Assembly: GCF_021441885.1 (NCBI RefSeq)
Contig: NZ_CP090439.1
Span: 992,001 to 1,056,000 of the forward strand
DNA length: 64,000 bases
Origin: Vibrio maritimus
GTDB taxonomy: Bacteria > Pseudomonadota > Gammaproteobacteria > Enterobacterales > Vibrionaceae
Direction: 5' to 3'
Position 1 is the stretch's first letter. Every line of letters begins with the position of its first letter. Below the pieces are notes generated by a model. That model had not been told where the DNA came from. It saw nothing but the letters and a program-made list of their open reading frames with translations, and made no database searches. Position numbers and translations under genes: made by a program. This document shows positions 26,245 through 35,113 of this stretch, piece after piece.

Positions 26245-27132
26245 CTAGTTCTCCTGATCTAATATTTGTTCGACAAACCAAGTGCCTGCACTGCCTAATC
26301 CGCTGCGCCAAGACAAATCAACGGGCCATACTAAAGAACCATCATAGCGACCGACATTGAGTTTGGTAACTAGACCATGGTCGATAAACGGTTGGGCGAG
26401 TTTCGTAGGGTAAGCGACATAGCCGATACCTTGAAGCAACATATCTTGCAGTTGATAGTGATTTTCGTAACGAATTAGTCTGGGGCTGTAGCGGAGCGAT
26501 TCAATCAGTTCGCTGGTGGCGACCTTACCCTCTAATGACAGGATCTGTGGGTATTGTTCAAGATCTTCGGTGGTGATTTCGCCGCGTAATTTAGAGAGCG
26601 GGTGATCTGGAGAAGCCAAAAAGCACCATTCAATAGTGTCAACAGTCTGAACATTGGTACCACGTGCAGGGCTAAGTCCACCTGGCGCAATCATGATATC
26701 GGCACCCTCGTCGTCATTGTCGATGGCGAGGGAGTGAGTTTCGGCATCGACCAGCACTAAGTCGACTTCAGGGAACTGACGCGTCAGTTCTGCGAAAACC
26801 TCTACAAATCTCGGGTAGAGGGTCATGCTATGAGTCGCAACAGTGATAGTCGGCTCTTCACCCCGCTGTAAAGATTGCACTTTGCGGTCAATTGCTTTGA
26901 GTCTTGGTACTATCTCTAATGCTTGGAAGTAGAGTACCTTGCCTTCTGGTGTCAGCGTGGGTGCCTTTCCTGCCACTCGCTCAAACACGCTGATCCCTAA
27001 ATCGATCTCCATGGCTTGCACTGCTTGATTCACGGCCGAAGGGCTGACGCCCAGTTTGCGAGCTGCCGCAGAGAATGAACCTGTTTCGGCAATCGAAACC
27101 AGATATAAAAGACGCTCGGTATTCAGTAACAT
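26245..27132 (-). CDS. LysR-family regulator, coupled to the isochorismatase gene
   Basis: A 295-residue LysR protein: winged helix GSFSAAARKLGVSPSAVNQAVQAMEIDLGISVFERVAGKAPTLTPEG, then an effector domain beginning EPTITVATHSMTL. The ATG at 27132 has GGTGGA upstream; a longer TTG reading would bury that site. It lies upstream of, and abuts, the isochorismatase gene, an unusual co-directional arrangement for LysR that suggests autoregulated co-expression. Confidence 0.87.
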   Translation of the reverse strand: MLLNTERLLYLVSIAETGSFSAAARKLGVSPSAVNQAVQAMEIDLGISVFERVAGKAPTLTPEGKVLYFQALEIVPRLKAIDRKVQSLQRGEEPTITVATHSMTLYPRFVEVFAELTRQFPEVDLVLVDAETHSLAIDNDDEGADIMIAPGGLSPARGTNVQTVDTIEWCFLASPDHPLSKLRGEITTEDLEQYPQILSLEGKVATSELIESLRYSPRLIRYENHYQLQDMLLQGIGYVAYPTKLAQPFIDHGLVTKLNVGRYDGSLVWPVDLSWRSGLGSAGTWFVEQILDQEN

Positions 27133-27310
27133 GCGTTCCACCAACAACAAAGACTAAGTCTACTCTGCAAGAAAGTAGTAAGGACGTAAACCATTAAATA
27201 TGGTTTATTCAAAGAAAGTTTATTTAAAGATAGCTTATTGAATGATAAGTTGTTTCCTAGTGGCTGTAATCCCACGTCAACGCAGCTATAGTCAGTCTTT
27301 ACATTGTAAA

Positions 27311-27336
27311 TCAAAAAAGCCCAACGTCTGTTGAGC
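27311..27336 (-). terminator. Terminator of the DUF1254 gene
   Basis: GCCCAAC / GTTGAGC stem with one mismatch and a GTCT loop, followed on the minus strand by TTTTTTGA. Confidence 0.7.
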
Positions 27337-27366
27337 TCTTGATAGGCGGGTGGATGCTAACCGAGA

Positions 27367-28482
27367 TTAACCGTGTGGTTGTTCTACTCCTTTCGCATAG
27401 CTAACAATTTGCTTGTCTGAGTTTGGTTTGTACATGCGAAGGATACCTGTCCAACCTTCTTCTACATCAATATTGTTGATTGCCTGCTCGCCACAGTTAA
27501 AGTTCACGGTGTAAGAGCCGTCTTTGTTCGCCTTCAACTCATCTTTACGACTCGATAGAGCGAATTTTTCAGTATGAACATACGCATCTGAACCATAGGT
27601 CGTGATGGAGAAGAAACCGTTCTCACCCAGTGGTGGCGCGTCAAAGTTCATAGTCTGGCACTGACCTGAGCGGTCGTCTGCCAAAAGTACTTTGTAGTAA
27701 GCGTGTTCGCTAGGCAGTCCGCCGAAGCCCATCGATGTCAGACCCAACGCATGGAACTGCTCCACCTTGCGCGGTACTAAGTGCTGCTCGGGTTTCAGCG
27801 TTTTGCCATCAGGGGCACCCATTGCTTTGGTAAAGTCGAGTTGGAGCACGTTCGCTTCCAGCGCTAAGCGAACTTTTTCTCGATCAAACTGATCAAAGCC
27901 TTTAGGCGTGTAGCGTTCAGCAGATGATGCCGTACCTTTGATCATATCTTGTTTAAGGTTGCCTTCTTTGATGTCAGCAGGATCATTGGAGGCCACTTGA
28001 GTGCGGGCGATAACCCAAACGTGCTGTCCTGAAGAGAGCATATCTGGCGTGATCGTCACCTTGTTTTGCCCTTCTGATGCATAAAGTACGGCGACAGTGC
28101 GATGCTGCTCATCAATCACTTGAAGTGCCTGATAGCTGTCTAGGATTGGCAGTTCAAAAGTCACACCACCTTTTGTGTCCCAGATTGACTTTGAATACAG
28201 TGTGTCTCGGTTCTGCCTAACGACGGTTTGTGTCTCCATCGTCAACAGTTGTCGATCGTGGGTGAAGTGATTGATGCCAGATTTCTCTTGTTGCTCGAAG
28301 AAGTACTTATCTGACTCAGCAGCGATGAAGTTATCTTTGCTGACCTTGGTTGTGCCACCATTTTTAAGCTGCAAAGCGGTTGGTTGTCCCTTCTTCGGTA
28401 AGTGATCACCAAGGTCATGTGCCATGGTCGTGGTTGCAAATAGAGAAGCGGTAATCGTTGCCAAAATAGTAAGTTTTTTCAT
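27367..28482 (-). CDS. Exported DUF1254/DUF1214 domain protein
   Basis: A 371-residue protein with a Sec signal peptide (MKKLTILATITASLFATTTMA). The N-terminal DUF1254 region contains RQNRDTLYSKSIWD. The C-terminal DUF1214 region contains NFDAPPLGENGFFSITTYGSDAY and ends GWTGILRMYKP. Members are periplasmic or secreted and of unknown function. The ATG is 196 bases downstream of the choloylglycine-type hydrolase gene's stop, with a terminator between, so it is independently transcribed. Confidence 0.85.
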   Translation of the reverse strand: MKKLTILATITASLFATTTMAHDLGDHLPKKGQPTALQLKNGGTTKVSKDNFIAAESDKYFFEQQEKSGINHFTHDRQLLTMETQTVVRQNRDTLYSKSIWDTKGGVTFELPILDSYQALQVIDEQHRTVAVLYASEGQNKVTITPDMLSSGQHVWVIARTQVASNDPADIKEGNLKQDMIKGTASSAERYTPKGFDQFDREKVRLALEANVLQLDFTKAMGAPDGKTLKPEQHLVPRKVEQFHALGLTSMGFGGLPSEHAYYKVLLADDRSGQCQTMNFDAPPLGENGFFSITTYGSDAYVHTEKFALSSRKDELKANKDGSYTVNFNCGEQAINNIDVEEGWTGILRMYKPNSDKQIVSYAKGVEQPHG

Positions 28483-28636
28483 CTTAGATAGCCTTATTTC
28501 AAGTTTGAAGTGCTTGCAGTGATTAAGCTCAAGCAGTGTGTCGACTTCATTCCTTGGGTCTGTGGCTATAGTAAGGTGTCGTAATTATATTTTGAAATCA
28601 TGAATTTCAATTACTGATATGCATAAAGAGAATATC

Positions 28637-28663
28637 AAAAGACCACCTTGCGGGGGCCTTTTT
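28637..28663 (-). terminator. Terminator of the choloylglycine-hydrolase-type gene
   Basis: On the minus strand, AAAGGCC / GGTCTTT with an inner CC-GCAA-GG cap, followed by T residues. It directly follows the stop codon. Confidence 0.75.
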
Positions 28664-28679
28664 GTGAGCTTTAATCGGG

Positions 28680-29684
28680 TTATTTGTCAGCGCTTGGGTG
28701 TGCACCAAGTACTACCTCTTTCGCCTCATCATTGTTAAACATGGTGAAGTCATATTGCTCTACTTGCCATGTGTCGTAGCGGTCTAGGTAGATTTCCTTT
28801 GCATTTTGGTCTGTGTAGATAGTCCAAAGCGTCGGGAACACATCATCTGCGTACGGGTCCAGTTGGTCGTAGCCTGCGAATACTGATGCTCCGGCAGCTT
28901 TCAAGCTGTTTAGCGCTGAGGTGTTGTCAGTGACATTGCGTGCATACATATCTTCAATGACTTCTTTGGCGCGTAGGCGACGGTCGTAGGCACGAATTGT
29001 TGAGCCCGACTCCGTTTGCTCTTTATCCAGGTTTATATGGAAGCCAAACTCAGGGTCGTTAGACAGGTATTGCACGCTTGCAGCTTCTGTCACGTCACCG
29101 TGGTAAATCTTCACCTCACCTTTTACAAACTCGATGACTGCGCTGTCACCGCTCGCATCGGTAAGGTGGTAGTGTACAGGTGCTGCAATACACTCATTCT
29201 CGTGTCCTGGTAGGTCACAGACCTTGTCTTGGATAACGTCGATGTCATCTAGGTTGCTAACGACATCGGCAACAGATGCAAAGTTATCGACAGCGTAGTT
29301 TGGGAACTGAGAGGCTGCGACATCAGGCACGCCCGCACGGTCAGGTGCCATTTCAGTGTAATCGTTACCTAGGTATAGGATACGAGCAACCAAGCCATTT
29401 TCATTCATCGCTTCAGCAACCAGTTGAGGTGCGAATGACTTAATCTTTAGCGATGCATATTTGCTTTCTGTTTTGATGGATACCGCGGTATCACCATACT
29501 GATTAGCGATGCCTTTGCCAGCGCCGACAACGATGGCGTCATCGTGACCGAACCAGTCCATGGTTCTTACTGTTAGGCTTGCCTCTCCGTTGTTATAGAT
29601 TGCTGATGTACATGCGACAGTATCGGCAACGTAACCGGCAGATAGGGTTGCAACGAGAGCTAGGCTAAGGACTGATTTGTTCAT
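28680..29684 (-). CDS. Exported linear-amide C-N hydrolase (choloylglycine hydrolase family)
   Basis: A 334-residue Ntn hydrolase. The signal peptide ends TVA and the next residue, Cys25 in CTSAIYNNGEASLTVRTMDW, is the N-terminal nucleophile; signal removal would itself create the active site. The Arg and Asp of TVRTMDW match bile-salt hydrolase/penicillin V acylase. Gram-negative relatives hydrolyse N-acyl-homoserine lactones or penicillin V; the substrate here is not determined. The ATG at 29684 has GTGAGG upstream; a longer frame from 29726 lacks this and would hide the signal peptide. Confidence 0.85.
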   Translation of the reverse strand: MNKSVLSLALVATLSAGYVADTVACTSAIYNNGEASLTVRTMDWFGHDDAIVVGAGKGIANQYGDTAVSIKTESKYASLKIKSFAPQLVAEAMNENGLVARILYLGNDYTEMAPDRAGVPDVAASQFPNYAVDNFASVADVVSNLDDIDVIQDKVCDLPGHENECIAAPVHYHLTDASGDSAVIEFVKGEVKIYHGDVTEAASVQYLSNDPEFGFHINLDKEQTESGSTIRAYDRRLRAKEVIEDMYARNVTDNTSALNSLKAAGASVFAGYDQLDPYADDVFPTLWTIYTDQNAKEIYLDRYDTWQVEQYDFTMFNNDEAKEVVLGAHPSADK

Positions 29685-29867
29685 AATGACCTCACTTGGT
29701 GGAGTAGTTTGTTTCGTTGAGGTCATAGTAAGAGGAAATGGCGATTAGGTTAAATTAGCACCTTTAAGTATTGCTAATAGGCTTGTGTGAGGAGGAAGAG
29801 TAACGGATTTTAGTCTAGAGTTTTAACACCAATCGAAAACAACTGTCATAAACAACAAGGAAGTAGA

Positions 29868-30302
29868 ATGAAGTCGTTACAGCAATGGCTAGGTGCATAC
29901 GGAGAAAGCCACCAGAACAGCACCAACAGAAAAATACACAAAGTAGCTGTCCCCGGTATCTATTTATCGATCGTGGGACTCATATGGTGCATTCCTCATG
30001 TATCTCTTGGTGGCGTCGCCATTAACTGGGTGTGGCTGGTTATGCTCCCTGTGATGTTTTTTTACTTTAGGCTGTCTCGCTCGGTGTTTATTCAAATGTT
30101 GCTGTTTACCATAGCTTGTTTAGCCGTGATCACGTTTGCGGATAGGTTTGGTGTATCGATTCTCAATCTGTCGATAGGCTTGTTTGTCGTGCTGTGGATC
30201 ATGCAATTCGTGGGACACAAAATCGAAGGTAAAAAGCCCTCGTTTTTCGACGATATCCAATTTCTTCTCATTGGCCCTATTTGGGTTTTCAGGCAAAAAT
30301 AA
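29868..30302 (+). CDS. Mpo1-like (DUF962) membrane protein
   Basis: A 144-residue protein with four membrane helices. Conserved parts: GAYGESHQNSTNRKIHKVAVP at the start, and QFVGHKIEGKKPSFFDDIQFLLIGPIWV at the end with the His residues that hold iron in yeast Mpo1, a dioxygenase of 2-hydroxy fatty acids. An equivalent activity here is inference. AAGGAAG precedes the ATG. It is monocistronic and converges on nhaD with a shared terminator. Confidence 0.88.
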   Translation: MKSLQQWLGAYGESHQNSTNRKIHKVAVPGIYLSIVGLIWCIPHVSLGGVAINWVWLVMLPVMFFYFRLSRSVFIQMLLFTIACLAVITFADRFGVSILNLSIGLFVVLWIMQFVGHKIEGKKPSFFDDIQFLLIGPIWVFRQK

Positions 30303-30322
30303 ACCCCTCTATAGAGGGGCTT
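30296..30322. terminator. Bidirectional terminator between Mpo1-like gene and nhaD
   Basis: CCCCTC-TATA-GAGGGG (30304-30319). The minus strand continues into a TTTATTTTTG tract, so it is stronger for nhaD. Confidence 0.75.
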
Positions 30323-30359
30323 AAGTGTTTCTATCAGATATCCCAGCTACAAGCGGCGG

Positions 30360-31802
30360 CTAGAATAAGCTGCCGTTCATTGAAAGGTGGACAAAGATGC
30401 TCGCGGCATAACCAATGGCGATCACAGGCATCCACTTTAAGTGGCCAAAGAAGGTGTATTTGCCGTGTGCGGCTCCCATTAACGCAACACCTGCCGCACT
30501 ACCAACAGAGAGAAGGCTACCACCAACCCCTGCGGTAAGAGTAACCAACAACCAGTTCCCCATCGAGAGCTCAGGGCTCATAGTTAATACTGCAAACATG
30601 ACCGGGATGTTATCGACGATAGCAGACAGAATACCCACCATCACGTTCGCCCAGATAGGATCCCATTGGGTATACATGATCTCTGAAACGACGCTGAGAT
30701 AACCGAGCAAGCTTAAACCACCTACACACATGACTACCCCATAGAAGAAGAGTAGTGTGTCCCACTCTGCGTGAGATACACGTCTGAATACGTCAAATGG
30801 AACGATAGAACCAAGTGCTTTCAGTGCCGCTTCATCATTGTTGGCAATGGCGATTGCTTTCTTTTTAGCGATAGACGTCGGTAAGGTTTTGCGAAGGAAA
30901 AAGCCGAAGAACTGGAGATAAGCTAAGCCCATCATCATTCCCATTACAGGTGGGAAATGAAGCACAGCGTGGAACGCCACGGCGGTTGCGATGGTGAGAA
31001 TAAACAGCCCAACAATCCTAAAGGCACCGCGTTTTAGTTCAACGTGTGTATGTACAGCGTCAGGTTTTGTCTTGGGCACAAAGAACGACATGATGACAGC
31101 AGGAACTAAGTAGTTAACGACTGAAGGCACAAACAGTGGCATAAATTCAGAGAATGCCACATGACCTGCTTGCCAAACCATCAAGGTAGTTATATCACCA
31201 AATGGACTAAATGCCCCGCCAGCGTTGGCCGCGACAACAATGTTGATACAGGCAATGTTAACGAACTTAAGGTTGCTACCACCTACCTTCATAACGACGG
31301 CACACATTAATAGCGCTGTGGTCAGGTTATCGGCAATGGGAGAGATAAAGAACGAAAGTATCCCGGTTATCCAAAATAGTGAGCGGAAATCAAAGCCTTT
31401 ACCCACCATCCAAGATTGCAGAGCATCGAAAAGCCTCCGCTCTTCCATAGCTGATATATAGGTCATGGCGACTAATAGGAACAATAAGAGCTCGGCGTAC
31501 TCAAGCAGGTTATGCTCTAGTGCGGACTTGGCAACCTCTATTTGTCCCATGTCTTTGTAAACAAAACCAATGAGTATCCAGATAAGACCGGCGGCAAGTA
31601 GGACAGGTTTTGACTTTCTGAGTTTTAAATACTCCTCCATCATAACGAGAGTGTAGGCGATACCGAAGATCAGTAATGAGGCGTAGCCCACTGTGGATTG
31701 GGTAAAGTTAAAAGCATCGTGTGATGCCCCGGAGGAAGCGAAACTAGAGGTGGCGAAAAAAAGGGATAGTAAAAGGGTCGGCCACCGACTTATTTTCTTC
31801 AT
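30360..31802 (-). CDS. nhaD: Na+/H+ antiporter NhaD
   Basis: A 480-residue inner-membrane antiporter that exports sodium (or lithium) in exchange for protons at alkaline pH. It has a cleavable-looking N-terminal segment and about twelve helices. NhaD landmarks: FFISPIADNLTTALLMCAVVMKVGG, AANAGGAFSPFGDITTLMVWQAGHV and AIVDNIPVMFAVLTM. The ATG at 31802 follows AAGGATC; the longer TTG frame starts inside that site. It is monocistronic. The marine genus fits a sodium economy. Confidence 0.93.
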   Translation of the reverse strand: MKKISRWPTLLLSLFFATSSFASSGASHDAFNFTQSTVGYASLLIFGIAYTLVMMEEYLKLRKSKPVLLAAGLIWILIGFVYKDMGQIEVAKSALEHNLLEYAELLLFLLVAMTYISAMEERRLFDALQSWMVGKGFDFRSLFWITGILSFFISPIADNLTTALLMCAVVMKVGGSNLKFVNIACINIVVAANAGGAFSPFGDITTLMVWQAGHVAFSEFMPLFVPSVVNYLVPAVIMSFFVPKTKPDAVHTHVELKRGAFRIVGLFILTIATAVAFHAVLHFPPVMGMMMGLAYLQFFGFFLRKTLPTSIAKKKAIAIANNDEAALKALGSIVPFDVFRRVSHAEWDTLLFFYGVVMCVGGLSLLGYLSVVSEIMYTQWDPIWANVMVGILSAIVDNIPVMFAVLTMSPELSMGNWLLVTLTAGVGGSLLSVGSAAGVALMGAAHGKYTFFGHLKWMPVIAIGYAASIFVHLSMNGSLF

Positions 31803-32047
31803 GTTTTGATCCTTCAAAAGCTAAAAAAATCAGGCGCTAACAATTGCGATACGTTATTTTAATGGTATTTCAACATCTTCGTTGTGAGCTGACTCGAATC
31901 TGCCACATCGCGTACGGCTATTTTTTGTTAACGGTTCCATCTTTTGACAAGGCTTGATTAGCGCCTAATCTAAATAGAAGGTGTTAAATAAGCTTCAGAA
32001 GGAAGTGTCCAGCACCGCATACTATTCACTCTGTTCAAGGAGGATTT

Positions 32048-32608
32048 ATGTGGAAAAAAGCGTCAAGCGCATTTGCGTTGCTAGTCGTTCTGTTTGTGTC
32101 GGTAACAGCAAGCGCCCAAGCATCACAGGATGTATTTGTCTGCGATAGCGCAAGCAAATCAAAGCTGCCATTTCCAGTTCTTGAGAGTGAGTGCCCAATT
32201 GGCGAAGGTTTGTGGGGGAATACTCAACCCGATGAATCGGACCAATCTTTTTGGATTCAGTGTGGATTCGTGAAGTCAGGTAGTTTGAGGTATGTACCTG
32301 CACACTTGGCTAAACAGGTGAGCAAATCTATTTGGTTAAAACCAGAGATGAAAGGCGATCGCTGTCTTATCGGGCCTTACCAGTCATTTGACGTGGCTAA
32401 ACAAGAGCTTGCGAAACTGCGTTCGACACAAACCTATAAAGACGCTTTTATTCGCTCGACGTCAACTAAGCTGTCCACAAACGAGACGCAGCAAGTCGCT
32501 AAAACATCGCCATCATCTGATAACGAAGCCGTGAGCACAGTACTTGCTTCAACGCCCTATATGATTGCGGGTCAGCATAGTCACCAAGCTTGTTTGTGTT
32601 ATTTTTAG
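32048..32608 (+). CDS. Exported SPOR-like domain protein
   Basis: A 186-residue protein with a Sec signal peptide (FALLVVLFVSVTASAQA). A region at about 90-140 (KGDRCLIGPYQSFDVAKQELAKL ... YKDAFIR) resembles a SPOR domain, which binds glycan strands stripped of stem peptides at the septum. The Cys-containing N-terminal part (FVCDSASKSKLPFPVLESECPIG) is not recognised. The last residues include His and Cys pairs (HSHQACLCYF). A strong AAGGAGG precedes the ATG. It overlaps the convergent gene by four bases. Confidence 0.7.
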   Translation: MWKKASSAFALLVVLFVSVTASAQASQDVFVCDSASKSKLPFPVLESECPIGEGLWGNTQPDESDQSFWIQCGFVKSGSLRYVPAHLAKQVSKSIWLKPEMKGDRCLIGPYQSFDVAKQELAKLRSTQTYKDAFIRSTSTKLSTNETQQVAKTSPSSDNEAVSTVLASTPYMIAGQHSHQACLCYF

Positions 32609-33471
32609 TAAGCGCTAATGCCAAACGGCTTGAGTTTTTTAGGCAAAACACTGTCTAGGTTGTCGATATCTTCTGGGAACACTTCTATGAGGGGCAGGTC
32701 ATGCTCTTCGTAAAGCGCGCGCGTTGATTCAATGGTTTTTGAGTCAATCGGTCCGTTGTCAGAGCCCCAGTATTGCAGATAAAGTTTGCCTTGAGGAAGA
32801 TAGAAGTCGCTCACGACATCTTGCTCAATGGGCAGTTGTCTTTGATAAGCGTGAACGACGCCCGCCATATATAGCCAATTATCAATGAGCAATTCGCCTT
32901 TTGACTGGACATAGTGACCGTCGAGCGTCCTATGTTTCGCGGCGAATTTCTGTCGAAAACTTGAGAAAGATTTCTCTGTGGAATGCGATTCTGCATCCGC
33001 ACCTTTAAACTCAAGCACACTCTGTTTGAGTCTATGGTTACGAGCCACAGCAGGATGCCACACCGCAAACTGAGTGTTGCTTTGCTTGTCGCGACGTTGC
33101 TGAGCACCGGCTCTCAAGCCCTGCATGGTCACAACCCAGTCGGATTCTTGTCGTTGGATCCAGCCAAGCTCACTGAGAAGCAAGTTGATCTTCTTTGCTG
33201 GAAGGTCGAAGCGCTCTCCGAGCTGAGTGGCTGTCAGTAATTTGTCGCTTTTAAGTGATTCATCCAAAACCAATTTGCTAGGCCAAACAATAAAACGACC
33301 ATACTTTTCACTTTCTCTGTACTCGCCACCAAAGCGTGCACCCAAATCGGTCAACAGCCAACTTGAATCATGCCAAATGATGTACCCAACCTGTTTTAGC
33401 TCATTAAAAAGCGCTTTAGGTTCGAGTTGCCTCTGCTTTGCGAGGGCTGAGGTGGAAAGTTTATCGTGCAT
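32605..33471 (-). CDS. Hypothetical protein with winged-helix-like N-terminus and nuclease-like C-terminus
   Basis: A 288-residue protein. Two successive regions (about 1-55 and 75-115) look like tandem small DNA-binding or wedge domains (LSTSALAKQRQLEPKALFNELKQVGYI and LLTATQLGERFDLPAKKINLLLSELGWI). The C-terminal part has SKGELLIDNWLY, a later Asp in VVSDFYLP, and KLYLQYWG, arranged like a PD-(D/E)XK-type nuclease core, though the usual ExK is here QxW/Y. A DNA- or RNA-related role is possible but unproven. ATG at 33471 is preferred over a TTG at 33501. It is the last gene of the thiM-thiE run (38-base gap). Confidence 0.6.
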   Translation of the reverse strand: MHDKLSTSALAKQRQLEPKALFNELKQVGYIIWHDSSWLLTDLGARFGGEYRESEKYGRFIVWPSKLVLDESLKSDKLLTATQLGERFDLPAKKINLLLSELGWIQRQESDWVVTMQGLRAGAQQRRDKQSNTQFAVWHPAVARNHRLKQSVLEFKGADAESHSTEKSFSSFRQKFAAKHRTLDGHYVQSKGELLIDNWLYMAGVVHAYQRQLPIEQDVVSDFYLPQGKLYLQYWGSDNGPIDSKTIESTRALYEEHDLPLIEVFPEDIDNLDSVLPKKLKPFGISAY

Positions 33472-33509
33472 AGTCGTCTTATTTTTCTCTTTGCTTATCA
33501 AGAATGAGT

Positions 33510-34139
33510 TTACGAACCCACTTCCATCAGATTGAGTAGTTTCCTGGCTGCATCTTTAGGTGACGCTGCATGACTGATAGCAGAAACTATGGCGACACCG
33601 TGAACGCCTGTTGACGCTACAGCAGTGAGATTAGCTTCATTAATACCACCGATGGCAACGACTGGCAGCGCTGTTTTCTTAAGAGTGTCAGCCAAACCAT
33701 CGAGACCCCAATGCGTCTTGGTATTGGTCTTAGTTGGAGTAGCGAAGATGGCACTGAGCCCGATGTAATCGATGGGTAGCGATTTCGCTTCTTCAAGCTG
33801 AGCTTCACTCTCGATAGACAAGCCCAAAATACGGTCATCACCGATGAGCTTGCGCGCTAGAGTAGCCGGCATATCCGTTTGACCTAAATGAACGCCTTCG
33901 GCTTCAACTGCTAATGCTACATCCACACGATCGTTGATAATGAGAGGAACTCCGGTACCTTCTAACACTTGCTTTACTGCCTTGGCTTTGCTGATGAAGG
34001 TGCGAATATCATGGTGTTTTTCTCGAAGCTGAACCATGGTGACGCCTCCCTCAACAGCTTGTTTAACCACTTGAAGGAGTATGTCTATGTCTTGGTTCTC
34101 ATCCGTTACTAAATAGAGTCGGTAAGGATTTGGTGTCAT
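33510..34139 (-). CDS. thiE: Thiamine-phosphate synthase
   Basis: A 209-residue TIM-barrel enzyme that joins HMP-pyrophosphate and thiazole phosphate into thiamine phosphate. Signatures: MVQLREKHHDIRTF, PLIINDRVDVALAVEAEGVHLGQTDMP, and phosphate-binding VVAIGGINEANL. It lies eight bases after thiM, so the pair is one transcript for thiazole salvage. thiD and tenA are not in the window. I saw no TPP riboswitch in front of the operon. Confidence 0.93.
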   Translation of the reverse strand: MTPNPYRLYLVTDENQDIDILLQVVKQAVEGGVTMVQLREKHHDIRTFISKAKAVKQVLEGTGVPLIINDRVDVALAVEAEGVHLGQTDMPATLARKLIGDDRILGLSIESEAQLEEAKSLPIDYIGLSAIFATPTKTNTKTHWGLDGLADTLKKTALPVVAIGGINEANLTAVASTGVHGVAIVSAISHAASPKDAARKLLNLMEVGS

Positions 34140-34147
34140 AATGTCTG

Positions 34148-34939
34148 TTAGCGCTCGCGAAGGTTAAGGCGTGACTCGATATCTTCAGCGGTAATCTGGT
34201 AGAGACTATCAAGAAGGTTCATTTGTAATGAGCCTGGTCCTTGCGACTTCTCAGCAGCGATTTCGCCTGCGATACTAAATACTGCTGCTGCGGCAACACC
34301 ACTTTTCTCGCCAATTGCGGCAAATGCACCAGTAACGGCAGAGAGCGAACATCCCATGCCTGTTACGTATGGCATCATCTCATGACCGTTGTTTAGGGCG
34401 ATGGTGCTTTCTTTGGTAACGATGTAGTCGGTTTCTCCAGAGACAACGACGCTACACGCATAACTGTCGACCAAGGCACGAGCTGCACTTAGCGCGGCTT
34501 CGCTGGCATCGAGTGCATCAACGCCTTTGTTCTGCGATTTCTCACCTGCCATAGCGATGATTTCGGAAGCGTTACCACGAATAATCAGGCTGTCTGCAAG
34601 TTCAGCAAGCTGGCGAGCTGTTGAGGTGCGCAGTTTGGTCGCGCCGCAACCCACAGGGTCTAGAATGACTGGCTTGTTGTTCTCATTGGCTTGCTCTACG
34701 GCAAAGAACATTCCAGGACGCCATACGCTGTCTAGCGTACCAATGTTGATCACTAGCGCACCTGCGAACGACATCATCTCAGCCATTTCTTGTTTTGAGT
34801 GAGACATGATAGGGGAAGCACCAACGGCTAATAATGCATTGGCTGTGTTGTTCATGACCACGAAGTTAGTGATGTTCACTACCAGCGGTTTCTGTTCGCG
34901 GACTTTGTTTAGGGCACTGACGATTTGTTGTTGATTCAT
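34148..34939 (-). CDS. thiM: Hydroxyethylthiazole kinase
   Basis: A 263-residue kinase of the ribokinase-like fold that phosphorylates 4-methyl-5-hydroxyethylthiazole in thiamine salvage. Signatures: KPLVVNITNFVVMNNTANALLAVGASPIM, PVILDPVGCGAT and the catalytic Cys region YVTGMGCSLSAVTGAF. The ATG at 34939 has GGAG at good spacing; an in-frame ATG at 35005 would add 22 residues without a ribosome site. First gene of the thiM-thiE operon. Its leader lacks a recognisable THI box, so control is likely by something else. Confidence 0.93.
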   Translation of the reverse strand: MNQQQIVSALNKVREQKPLVVNITNFVVMNNTANALLAVGASPIMSHSKQEMAEMMSFAGALVINIGTLDSVWRPGMFFAVEQANENNKPVILDPVGCGATKLRTSTARQLAELADSLIIRGNASEIIAMAGEKSQNKGVDALDASEAALSAARALVDSYACSVVVSGETDYIVTKESTIALNNGHEMMPYVTGMGCSLSAVTGAFAAIGEKSGVAAAAVFSIAGEIAAEKSQGPGSLQMNLLDSLYQITAEDIESRLNLRER

Positions 34940-35042
34940 TCTATTCTCCAAAGGCTCATTCGAGCTTTTCAGCTTATCTACCCAAGCCACCGCTGAATCC
35001 GTCATCTTGAGGTCACTTAGGTATATTCATTGTACTGGGATA

Positions 35043-35076
35043 TAAAAATAGTGCTAGCCAAGGTTAGGCTAGCACT
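35043..35076 (-). terminator. Terminator of the AEC transporter gene
   Basis: Ten-base stem AGTGCTAGCC / GGCTAGCACT with a seven-base loop, followed on the minus strand by ATTTTTATA. Confidence 0.88.
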
Positions 35077-35113
35077 GATCTGTGATGCTTTTATATAAGA
35101 GTTTGGTGAGAGG

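Noticed and set aside
27183..27250. AT-rich near-repeats upstream of the LysR gene at 27132, considered as a CRISPR or iteron array
   Set aside because: Units are irregular in length and sequence with no spacer pattern; it is ordinary AT-rich promoter DNA.
34940..35005. 22-residue N-terminal extension of thiM
   Set aside because: The downstream ATG has a well-spaced GGAG and gives the normal family N-terminus; the upstream ATG has no site.
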